Source: Halichoerus grypus (lineage: Eukaryota; Chordata; Mammalia; Carnivora; Phocidae). From it: a stretch of 64,000 nucleotides of DNA. Shown here piece after piece: positions 1 through 10,160 of the stretch. The stretch spans positions 101,816,696-101,880,695 of the forward strand of contig NC_135720.1 of the NCBI RefSeq assembly GCF_964656455.1. The letters are read 5' to 3'. Both the position numbers and the translations under genes were made by a program. The notes under the pieces were generated by a model. That model was given only the letters and a program-made list of their open reading frames with translations, was not told the DNA's origin and made no database searches. Every line of letters starts with the position of its first letter. Position 1 is the first letter of the stretch.

Positions 1-1059
1 AACTCAAGTGTGATAACAAGACAGTTTTCTCCAGAGATGTGGAAAAATGCTAAAATCAAAATCTGTCTACTTATTTTAATTTTTTGAAAGGGGAGTCTCA
101 TGGAATTTGTGTGTGGGGGGGTGGATTTGGAGGTTGGCAGGATAAAGAATACTAAATTGCAATTTCAAGAAGTTTAGAGTTCACTAATTAGACGAAGGTA
201 CACACAAATCCATCTTTAGAGCTCAAACTTTAACCTCTAAGCATTTACCATTGTGTGAATGAGTTTCAGATCTATTTTTAAGAAAAGATGCTGAGAGGGA
301 GAGAGAGTGGCGGGGGGGCGGAGAGTGTCTGAGAATTTGGGTAAGTAAGGAAGGAAGGAGAAAAGACAAATTTCACCCACTCTGCCATTTTCCCAAATCT
401 AGATCTGAGATTGTTGCACCGAACAGAACACAGGAAAATGCCTCTACCATCTCCTGGGAAATTAGCCCTGGAAGCCAATAATATGCAAATGTGTCACCTT
501 AAAGAGTGTCTCCACAGAAAGGCTTGTACATGTTTCGGTTGATTTTTGCCACTTGTTTTGATGACATGTAAACCCTATTTCTCCATGAAAGGGCTGAGCA
601 CAGGGCTGGCTGCAGTTGGAAGCAGGGATGCAAGGTCCTCGGCATTTCTCTGAAAAGGAAAAGAGAGAGGAGGGGGCCTAATTAGCGTTGCTGCGCTCTG
701 ATGAGGCAGCTGACTCATTCTAGGGATTTGGGGATTGCTTGCTTCCCAGAGGAGGTGACACTGAGCAGTGTCCTCAGCACCAAGTAAGGCGTGCCAGGCA
801 GACTGCGGCGCTGATGTGGAGGCAGAGTGAACTGCACATGGAGAGGAGAGGTTGCAGGTCAGACAGAAAGGCTAGTTTAGAGCACCTGAGGGGAGTGGGG
901 AAAGAGATGAGGATGGGAGAAAAGCAGGAGTCAAGACATGAAGGACTTTGAATTCTGTGCGAATATGGGGGTTACCAGAAAACATGATTGGATTTTTGAA
1001 AGATAATTAACAATAGCATAGAGCAGAAAGCAGTAAAATTTTCTATAAAGGCCCAGATA
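1..1059. other. No gene recognised; purine-rich unique DNA
   Basis: Mostly single-copy-looking sequence with short G-rich (near 112) and GAGA-type runs (near 295-360). No open frame resembles a known protein and I see no clear repeat family. Confidence 0.5.
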
Positions 1060-1839
1060 GAGTTGCCAGATAAAATAAAGAAAGCCCAGTTAAATACTAA
1101 TTTTATTTTCAGACACAGTCGATTCTCATTATTTGCAGTAGTTATGGTCTATGGAGTTGCTTCCACAAACACTGAATGAGGGGAAATCAAGGCAGGTTCT
1201 TACGAGCTTCTTCTCACATTTTTATCAACTGATTAATATACGAGCTCATTTTACGTGTGTTTCTATTTAAAGACACTTTATGTTGTTGATTCATTAACAT
1301 TGAACTCATGGCCAATAGCACCGTAACTCATAACAGCACATGAACAAAGCTTATCCAACATGTGAATTTTCTCCTTGAGACACATCACAGTCTCCTTAGG
1401 AACACCAGACAGCACTTCAGAACTACACTGAGGGCCATTTTAAACAGCAAAATCACAAACAAAAGCACAAAATGCAAAAAGTATGGTATTAGTAATGCCA
1501 CAAAAAGAACACTTGTTTATAGTAGGACAACTGAAACAAGAAGGCAGAGAGCCACCTTGTTTGGCTGGGAACTTGCACCTTAGCTAACTCAATTTTTCTT
1601 CTGTCTGTGAATGATCCAGAAAGCACTGTGAGTAGTGATTTAGGGGTTACAAATAAGTTTCAATGAACAGGAGAATTTACAAATACAGAATCCATGAATA
1701 ACAGGGATCAACTGAAAATATTCAGTTAAACAATGAGTAAGTTTCTAGTGTTCATATGACCCATGCAATATCATTCATGGTTTATCTGATATTTAAGTTT
1801 AATGAGGCATTGCATATTTTTATTTGCTAAATATGACCA
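1060..1839. mobile_element. Palindromic MITE, interrupted by a Tigger element
   Basis: The left part (1060-1115, GTTGCCAGATAAAATA...) and the right part (1715-1839, ending TTTTTATTTGCTAAATATGACC) are the two ends of one old nonautonomous DNA transposon. Its ends are roughly inverted copies of each other (TTGCCAGATAAAATA against TTTATTTGCTAAATATG). The middle has been opened by the Tigger-like insertion. The family name is not certain to me. Confidence 0.55.
1116..1714 (-). mobile_element. TcMar-Tigger-like nonautonomous DNA transposon
   Basis: The ends are imperfect inverted repeats: CAGTCGATTCTCATTATT at the left, and the reverse complement of the right end, CAGTTGATCCCTGTTATT. On the minus strand the middle keeps decayed remnants of a pogo/Tigger transposase N-terminus (about 1440-1270; readable as MALSVVLKCC..., LDKL..., FNVNEST) with stops and frameshifts. 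The element is non-coding. It sits inside another MITE. Confidence 0.65.
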
Positions 1840-1842
1840 CTC

Positions 1843-2027
1843 TGGCCAGAGTATAAATATTTTCAGTGTTGTAGGCCATGTGGTCTTTATCAAAACTACA
1901 TAACTCTGCCTTTGTGACATAAGACAATCAAAGACAATATGTAAATAAATGGGCATGGCTCTGTTCCAATAAAACTTTATTTCTAAAACCTGGTGGCAGG
2001 CCTAATTTGGCCCATGAGTAGAGTGGA
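1843..2027 (-). mobile_element. hAT-type MITE fragment
   Basis: Contains the familiar core TGTTCCAATAAAACTTTATT and GGCCATGTGGTCT, ending near AATTTGGCCCATGAGTAGAGT. The same family recurs in the opposite orientation at 30753-30960. Subfamily not assigned. Confidence 0.6.
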
Positions 2028-3538
2028 TTGACTTGAGGTAAGGAGCCCAAGAATGAAGTTGTTGAAGTATTCCCAGGAAGAACTGCCTTAGGATAGTGGT
2101 AATGGAATGAAAAGAAGTGGGTCCTAATGGAAGCTAGTAAGGTGTTGAAATCAATAAGATGTGGTGACTAATTGTCTGTAAGTCAAAGGACTTCTATATT
2201 TATGGCTTGGACAGCTCTGAGGATGACTCCATTCATGGAGAAAGGAAACAAGTAAGTTTGCATTTTTCTTTACCACCTACCCACTGTCCCTGGTTTTGCA
2301 AGTTATTTAAGCTCAGTGCTTCTCAATTTCTTCATCCATACAGTTTGGAGGTGATGCCATAGTCTTGTTACAAACATTGAGGGAGGATCCTGTTAAGCAC
2401 TTCAATTGGTGTTGCTATAAACGCTCACTGAAGGTTAGCCATCTCTCTCCCTCTTTTCTCAATTCCTCGTCTATGTAGAGATGTATCTGTTGCTAAAAAA
2501 TATATTTGGCAATGTCTGTGCAGAATCCAGTGATCTCTACTATTTGGGTAAGAACCATGTGATTTCAGTATCTTACTAGTAATGATTATCTCCATAGTTT
2601 ATCTCTGAGTTTTTGAGAGTAACCCGTCTCACCAACACAATACCTATCTTACATCACTTCAGTAGACTTCTCAGCACCAGAGTGTTATGTACATTTAAGC
2701 ATTCTGAAAATATCTTCGCATGAAGGAATGAATTCTTCCCTGTTCCCTCTTCTGTCTCTTGTTAGCTCATTAGTTCAAACAGATTTCCCTTTGGGGGCTC
2801 AAAGTGACCACTTGTCTTCTACTCTAGAATGCATGTGAATAATTTGCCAACTTGGGTCATTGTCTATGCCATGGATAATGGTATAGTTGTAAGAGAGTCT
2901 ATCAATACTGGTAAACAATGAGAACTTGTTAGAGACTGTTATTCCAATTGAAAGCTTGCGGTCTGGGGACGTGCTCGGCAATATCCGTGCCCTTCATTTA
3001 CTCTGCCCATGCTCCATATGGAAGAAGACTGTTCTGTAGACACGTACCTTGCATCCTTCCAGTCTTGAGTTTCCCTTCAGGATGTTGAAGTTTATCTCCA
3101 TCCTGTAAAACATAAATTCCCAAAGGTCCTCTTTACTGTGGGACTCTCCTCTCTTATCTCAACATAGAGGCTCCATGTGGAGATGAAGAGAAAATGTGTT
3201 GAGGACTCAGAAGAAAACTGCACCAGGTCCACGTGTGATGTCACAGGAATTTGCAGACAGAAGCACTGAGGTGAGCATAGACAGAGAAAAAACTCTCCTC
3301 TGAGGAGGGCTAGAACCTTGCCAGTGGTCAGTTGGCCCCTGAGGGTCAGGTTAGTGGATTGGGTACATATTTTGGAAAGTTTAAGTACCCAGGGAGAAAA
3401 GGGATGTAACAGTTATAATGCTAAGCTGGTCTCCTTCTGTATTAACTGTGACTGTGAAATGGAGCTAATATGATCCACCAGATACCACAGATCCCCAGAG
3501 AGGAAGAAATGAGCAGACGCTAGGAATAATCGTTAGGT
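2028..3538. other. No gene recognised; MIR-like fragment inside
   Basis: Around 2280-2430 there is a MIR-like core (CAAGTTATTTAAGCTCAGTGCTTCTC). The remainder looks unique, with no convincing exon. Confidence 0.4.
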
Positions 3539-3606
3539 GAATAGAATAGAAGAGAATAAGAGAATAGAATAGAATAGAATAGAATAGAATAGAATAGAAT
3601 AGAATC
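3539..3606 (+). repeat. (GAATA)n pentanucleotide microsatellite
   Basis: About a dozen AGAAT units. The left part is interrupted (AGAAGAGAATAAGAG) and the right part is pure. Length polymorphism is likely. Confidence 0.95.
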
Positions 3607-4682
3607 ACACTCTTTTGTCTCTTGGCTATAGGGCTATAAGGGCTATAAAATATCTAAAAGAAAAAAACCACCCTTTATGTTACAGATAAGGAAATTAAAA
3701 CTCAAAGAAGCAAAACAACTTGCACAACTAAGGAGAAGCAAAGGTAAGGTCTAGAGCTGAAATGCTACCTGCCAGGCTGGTATTCCTCCTCCCAACAGCT
3801 GCCTGTCTACATTCTCCATGGCTTGCAAAGTGATTTTTCTACTGTACTGTTGCACTCTGTTGCACCCTGAAAATATACTGTTGCAGGGCCCAGCCACCTC
3901 TCAACTTTTCTTTGTTCCCTTTAAAAAATATATCAGCAGGAGTAAAATTGTAGTCATTTGAAATTTTATTAAAGATTATGTTATTTATCATAAATTTAGC
4001 CATCTAGGAGAACTGACAGATTTCTCATGGGACCACCTGAGAATGGATCAAACTTACTTTTATGTGGATCTTGGATCTATAGTGAGAACATTCTATGGCC
4101 AGAAATAACATTAAACAGCAAATCATGGTTGCCTGGGACTTCATTTTCACACATTAGGATCTTCACCTGCAATACAGAATGAAAGTGGATCCAGCTGGAG
4201 GTGATAAGGCCAGACAACACAAAACTTAGCCAACTAACCAACCCCTTGGTGACCCTACTGGGAAGTTGTCCAAACCAAAACCTCCTGCTCCAAGAAAGGA
4301 CCCCAATATTTACTTTCAGGACAGCAAACATGTAAAAAAAGGGGAAGACTTTCTCTCAACTGTTAACTTGTCTACAAACAATAGACAGGAATGAGGGACG
4401 CACTAGGAAAGATGTATGTTCACCAAGGAGTCATTTCTGATTATTTGATCCACAATTTTCTTTAATAGTAACATTTATCAAGAACTTTTATTTGCAAATC
4501 ACTGTTCTGAGGACTTTCTTTGCACTAACTCATTTAATCAGATGGCATAAGACAGTATTACCATCTTCATCTTATCAGTGGAGAAGCTAAGGTACAAAGT
4601 GTGGAGCAACTATGAGTCAAGGTCACTCATAAAAAGTGGTGGAGCCAGATGATGCAGCTGGAAAGCCAAGTTCTAGAACGGG

Positions 4683-4893
4683 ACCTCTCAGCAATGGTAC
4701 TATTGACATTTGGGGCTGGATAGTTCTTTGTTGTCGGAAGCTGTTCTGTAAATTGTAGGATGTGCAGTAGCATCTCTGTCCTTAACCCACTAGATGCCAG
4801 GAACAGCCTCCTCCCCAGCTGTGACAGCCAAAAATGTCTCCAGACATTGCCAAGTGTGCCCTGGGAGAGAAAATTGCTCCCAGTTGAGAACTA
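4683..4893 (-). mobile_element. MER5A-type hAT-Charlie MITE
   Basis: On the minus strand it reads TTCTCAACTGGGAGCAATTT, then GGCAATGTCTGGAGACATTT, a TGGCATCTAGTGGG core, and ends with TCAATAGTACC. This is the standard MER5A order. Nearly full length and non-coding. Confidence 0.85.
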
Positions 4894-5069
4894 TAAAGGG
4901 GCAAAGGGGGTCAAGTAACTTAAAATGAAATGAATATACACTATTGTCTGTTACTGGAGCAAGCACTGAGACTCTCTCTTATAGATGGATCAACTATTAT
5001 ACAGAGAAACTAGAAGCATGAGAAGGTAACTATTCTTTGGCCATGTCTCTGTTTCTTGCCTTTTTCTTT

Positions 5070-5215
5070 CTTTAATATATAACTGACATGTAACATTATA
5101 TTAGTTGCAAGTGTACAACATAATGATTCGATATTTGTATTTTTGTAAAATGATCAGTAAGTCTAGGTAACATCTGTCACCACACATAGTTACAATTATT
5201 TTTCTTTTGATAAAG
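5070..5215 (-). mobile_element. Old L1 (L1M-type) 3' end fragment
   Basis: ATATAACTGACATGTAACAT followed by AAGTGTACAACATAATGATT and a CATCTGTCACCACACATAG motif match the antisense 3' UTR of mammalian L1M elements. Confidence 0.6.
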
Positions 5216-7006
5216 CCTTTTTTCTTGATAGTTCCACCTTTCAAAGACAAATCTCCAAGAAAGCATCTTTACAACAGTTGAAATTCATCAACATCATCAT
5301 GATCATCACCACCATACTTTTCTTACAAGATAGTGGAAACTAAGACCATTTATTGGAAACAAAGTTCCTTAGAACAATTTTCTGGTAGTACAGATGCAAC
5401 AAAGTAAAAATATCATGAACTTTAGATTCAGCATGAGCTAAGTTGTTAATCATATTTATGCTATTGATGAACTATTTGACCTTTGTTGAGGCCATTTTCT
5501 TTCTCATCCATCTCATAAAATGTGAGATGATTATACATTCTACCAACCACCCTTTATCAAGTGCCTCCTATTTGCCAGGAACTGTGCCAGATGCTGGGGG
5601 TAGGGAAATAAAGGGTGCTGTCATTTCCATAAAGGATGTCCAGTGAGGAATGCAGACAAGTCAAACCAATAGTGAGAAGAGAGATCATCTACATACTGCA
5701 GCTAGTGAATAAGGCCAAGCAGAAACTGAGCCTCAGCAAACATAAATTCCTTTATGCTCTAATGGAGACAAACTAACTCTGATCCATCTAGGCTCACCAG
5801 GCAATCTGTGGCCAGGGAGCAAAGAAAACTCACTGATCAGGGATCAGACCTTTCCTGGGTGGAGTCAAGACTAAGATGGACTTTCATGACTCCAGTGAGC
5901 CTTCACATGAGAGGATGAGTCACAGGCACTTACAGGAAGGCTTCCAAATTGTCTTTGAGCTTAAAATTCTTTGAGTTCCTAACCAATGAACAGGGGGGAA
6001 GTATTTTGACTTATACTATCTTCTTGTAGAGCAAGTCTGAGCAAGGGAAAGGAAACATGGCAGAATGACAGGCAAAGTGTGGTAATGGATTTGCATAGTT
6101 GCTGGGATATGTGTGTGGAATTCAAGATCTTACATGAGTGGGTGGAAAGAAGTTCTCATGTATGCAGCAAATTGGTGGATGGGCACACTAAGCAATTTGC
6201 AATATTAATATTATTTAGGATAGATTTTTAACTGTCCTCACAAAAGGAAATACCAGAAGAACCAGTATAAGTTGTCTTAGATGTGTCTGTATGTTTCACA
6301 TATACACCTGTGGCTTTCAAAAATTTTTTATCCTGACACAGTAATAAAACAGATCTTACATCATGACTCATTGCGTACAGACATATATATGTATGTATAC
6401 AGATATCCATATACAAAACTGGAAAGTACATGATTTTTATATTTCAAAAGCTTTTATGTATTACTTATCCTTCCCACCTATGAGCAAGACACTCTGCTGT
6501 GTTTGTGATTTTTATCTTGCATTCCACTCTATCTGACATTCTTTTGGAAATTGGTTGCCACCCACTAAATTGAATCCACAACCCTCTAATGGATTGTAAC
6601 CTGCAATTTGAGAAATAGAAATACAGACTGGAAGATTCATTTTCATTATCAAGTTGAAAATCATTCACTTCTCCCACTGAAGTGGTCCTTTTGGTCCTTT
6701 CTCTGTACTATTTTTCACAATTCTATCAAAATCTTCTTCCCAAGGTACATGCATCAGGGAAAAAAGATATTTACATTCAGAGCCAAATAATAGGACTAAT
6801 GCTAAGGGTAAATGCAATTATCTTCCACCTAGAGAGCAATAGTTTGAAATGTACAATGAAAATGGGTGAAGACGAGCCAACAGGAGGCCACTTGTAAGTA
6901 ATAATGCCTGCTATCTAAGGCTTCAGAAGGAAGCCTTTTACTGTCCACAGTTTTCCATATAAGAACTTCACTTAATCTTGCTGGAAGAAAGTCAGGCATT
7001 TGGTAC
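5216..7006. other. No gene recognised; L2-like fragment at 5540-5660
   Basis: The piece CAAGTGCCTCCTATTTGCCAGGAACTGTGCCAGATGCTGGGG resembles the antisense end of L2. The rest is AT-rich with no coding signal. Confidence 0.4.
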
Positions 7007-7056
7007 AATGATGTGATGTGATGTGATGTGATGTGATGTGATGTGATGTGATGTGA
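7007..7056 (+). repeat. (TGATG)n pentanucleotide microsatellite
   Basis: Ten near-perfect ATGTG units (ATGTGATGTGATGTG...). It creates an artificial His/Thr/Ser-rich frame on the minus strand that is not a gene. Confidence 0.95.
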
Positions 7057-7869
7057 TTTAGGAAGCCCAAAACTGTTTTCCTGAGCAGTGCTAGGGCCTC
7101 TGTAAGTCCACAGCTCCCGAAAGTGTTCAGGGACTAAAGGATCCAATAGTCATGGCATTTTCTGTAGATCATTATGCTCTTTATGGAACATGATGAAATA
7201 ATGACACATTCATTTTTTTCCTAAGAAAAAATTTACTAGCCGATCATTTATATGTAATATGAAATCATAAGCATGACCTCAAGAAACACAAACTTTGAAC
7301 TGAGTACAATTAGCTGTTTGGAGAGTTTTGGTTAATTAATTTGCTATTTCATCATTCCTGTTCTTATAGTCTGGTGTATGTAACCCATCTACCATTTTGT
7401 ATGATAATTATATGGTAAAGTTCCTTCAATTATTACAATTGGGAAGGAGGGGATGTTTAATAATGTTACCCAAGAGGAGGCATGGCATTCTTATTTTTGC
7501 TCAGAGGAGGATTGGCAGTGACGGGTCAGATGGAGAAATGTTTTCAAGGTAGCTCCAAATGGGTTGTTTCTCTTCTCACCAGAAAGAGTAGAATGGAATC
7601 TGTCCCATCACAATATAGATGGCTGAAGCCACAAGCCAGAGTGTTCTGCAGAGCACACAATGAGCCAGAGCTTCAGAGCTCTGAAATGTGGAATTAAAAA
7701 ATAAAAAGAAGTATATCCGGCATAATTCATAATCAGAGGCTGATATTTTATAGAACAGAATGGAAGAGACATACTTAGATTCACCATTGATAAAGCCTTA
7801 ATAATTAAAGTGAACTTTGAGTTTTGCATAACGCTGAATGAAAATTTTCTGCAAATATAAAGTATTTCT
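7057..7869. other. No gene recognised
   Basis: AT-rich sequence. Several short frames have no family resemblance. No clear repeat. Confidence 0.4.
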
Positions 7870-8038
7870 GGGCACCTGGGTAGCTCAATTGGTTAAGCGT
7901 CTGACTCTTGATTTCAGCTAAGGTCATGATCTCAGGGTTGTGAGACTGAGCCCCGCATTGGGCTCCACACTGGGCGTGGAGCCAGCTTAAGATTCTCTCT
8001 CTCCCTCTCCCTTGGCACTCCATCTCTAAAAAAAAAAA
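7870..8038 (+). mobile_element. SINEC (carnivore tRNA-derived SINE), older subfamily
   Basis: Starts GGGCACCTGGGTAGCTCAAT and keeps the tRNA-like A box. The body reads TGGAGCCAGCTTAAGATTCT and it has a short poly-A tail. An (AT)n run follows at 8043-8060. Body type and divergence suggest an older insertion than the copies at 39 and 43 kb. Confidence 0.9.
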
Positions 8039-8060
8039 ATACTATATATATATATATATA

Positions 8061-10022
8061 AATATTAAAAAAATAGAGAGAGATAGTATTTCTCCAATAT
8101 CCAGCACAGTGTCTGCATGTACTAAGTGACCTCTTGAAAGAATGAAGAAAAGAACAAGGACACAAAATCTAAATACATGCAACAAGACTGGATTGTCCCA
8201 AAGAACATCGGCAAAAACACAGACAGAACTGAAAGAGGCAGCTTTCAGATGTGAACCTAATCAAGGACAACTTGCCGGGCCCAGGGATCTACTGGTTCCT
8301 AGTGAAGAGTGCTGGAGTCGAGGCCGGGTCTTCTCCCCCATGGAGAATCCAGAGTTACTCTATGTCTAGTATGCTTAAATTATCTTTACCTTAAAATACC
8401 ATTCACTAACTTCTGGCTTTGCAGTGTGTTCAGTTTAACAATGAAATTGCGTGTTTTCATAAAATCGCTACTTCTCGAAACCCCTGGGGTACAGTGGCAG
8501 AAAAACGCTTTGTTGGGAAGAACTGTCCCTGGCTATTTAAATCAAGATCCTAGTACCTGGTGGGGGGACATAAAAACAGTAAGCAGTAATCCTGACAGAA
8601 TTGTGCTGCAACAATGGGTACGTCTGCCTAGGGCTGACACATATTACCCGCCACTTATTTGCCAAGTTTGTAGCAGGCACCAAAGTTGAATTTTAAATGA
8701 ATGGAAGAGAAACTTGACCCTGAGGACATTTGTATACACTGACTTAAATGTTCTGTGATTTCAGGAAATCTGCCTGTTTTATTTAGTAAGGCAAACAATA
8801 CAGAGTTTGGTGTCAATTGCAGTTGGCCAAGCTATTGTGTCCTGAAGTGGGTTTCTGTGGAACACTGGTCTATGAAAGACTAAGGGGTTCCACGGTCAGA
8901 TCAGTTGGAGAAACCGTGTGTCCCAGCACCACCACCCCCAGCCCCTCACATATATGCAGACGGATAGCAGAGTTCCTGGGAATCCTTGTGGTAAAAAGAC
9001 TTGTTTCACTCTGGTTATACCTATTTACCTTATCATCCAAAGTGCTCTGGGGGATTTAAGGCTACTGCTCAGGGACCGCCCATCATCTTGGAACACGTGA
9101 ATGTATCCAGACTCAGGCTCCATGTGCATTGGTTGGGCACCTACCACGTGCCAGCCCCTATGCTAATACCACACAGGACGTCACTCACCGGGACCCAAAG
9201 TAGCGCCTCAGAGAGTAACAGACCTGGCCTTAGGGAATCCTGAAAGAAGGAGGCAATGGCTAGCTCATCTTTGACAGCGAGAAGAGTCAGAATTATCCTG
9301 ATACACGATGCTCTGGGTGGAGAGGTGAGGAAAGGCAAGCAGAGATGAGATGACCTTGAGATGTCTAGGATGATCCCAGGAAAGGGAAAGCAGACTCAGA
9401 AATGGTTAATTAAAAAGAGGAAGAGAAAACAAGATGCAGAAGAACTCATGCCTGAGGCTTCTGTGGTGATTAGGTAAATAGTTCCCTGACATTTACAAAG
9501 AAACACGCCCTACATCTTGTTCCCAAAGTGCCTGAAAGCTGGCCTATTTCAGAGATAAAAGCAACGAGCAACCTGGAATTGGCAGCTTCTCAGGTACTAG
9601 AAAAGTAGCATCCCAAATTCTTCCTCCCTGCTTCCCCAACCTGCCTCTCTCTCCCTCCGTGCGTCCTCATAAAAGTGTGAATTGCCCACTACCATCCACT
9701 TTTGTCTTTCACTTGATAATGAACAGCAATTCTAGGCCACCGAATGGAAGCCAGACTCTGCTCTACCAGAGTGATTACTTCAGAGAGAGAGAGAATAACC
9801 TTCGCTGGCCCCTGAGGCTGGGAGGACAATGTAGCTAGACTTCAGGGTCCCAGAGGTCATGTGGCTCAGGTTGTCCCTCCCCAGGGAATTCGCAGCAAGG
9901 GATGCCTCCCACACCACTGCCTGTGCTCTAAGCCCTGATGATAAGGGGTCAACAGAGCACAAGACTTAGTGCTTCCAGCCCCAGAGCCTGAGAGAAATTG
10001 GCCCACACCTAGCAGAATAGAC
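8061..10022. other. No gene recognised; unique-looking DNA
   Basis: Includes a possible L2-like piece (9125-9170, GGGCACCTACCACGTGCCAG). An open frame of 126 codons at 8309-8689 has no recognisable domain and no splice or start context that would make it a gene. Confidence 0.4.
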
Positions 10023-10045
10023 AAAAAAAAAAAAAAAAAAAAAAA
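10023..10045 (+). repeat. Poly-A run of 23
   Basis: Pure A homopolymer, possibly the tail of an unrecognised short retroposon. Confidence 0.9.
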
Positions 10046-10079
10046 TCAGGTTGTCATTAGGAGGTGAAGAGGAAGGGCT

Positions 10080-10160
10080 AGTTTTCTGTCCCCAGCACCC
10101 AGCAGAGTGTAAGAAACGTAATAGCTACCCAGTCAGCGTGTGTTGAATAAATGAATGGCC
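10080..10160 (+). mobile_element. L2 3'-end fragment
   Basis: CCCCAGCACCCAGCAGAGTG followed by GTGTGTTGAATAAATGAATG matches the typical L2 3' terminus. Confidence 0.5.

Noticed and set aside
3539..3606. Short regular repeats as a CRISPR array
   Set aside because: Pure pentamers with no unique spacers, in a mammalian genome.
7869..7945. tRNA-like sequence in SINEC heads as a true tRNA gene
   Set aside because: The heads are SINE promoters with a diverged anticodon region and are followed by the SINE body and tail; the same applies to all other SINEC copies.
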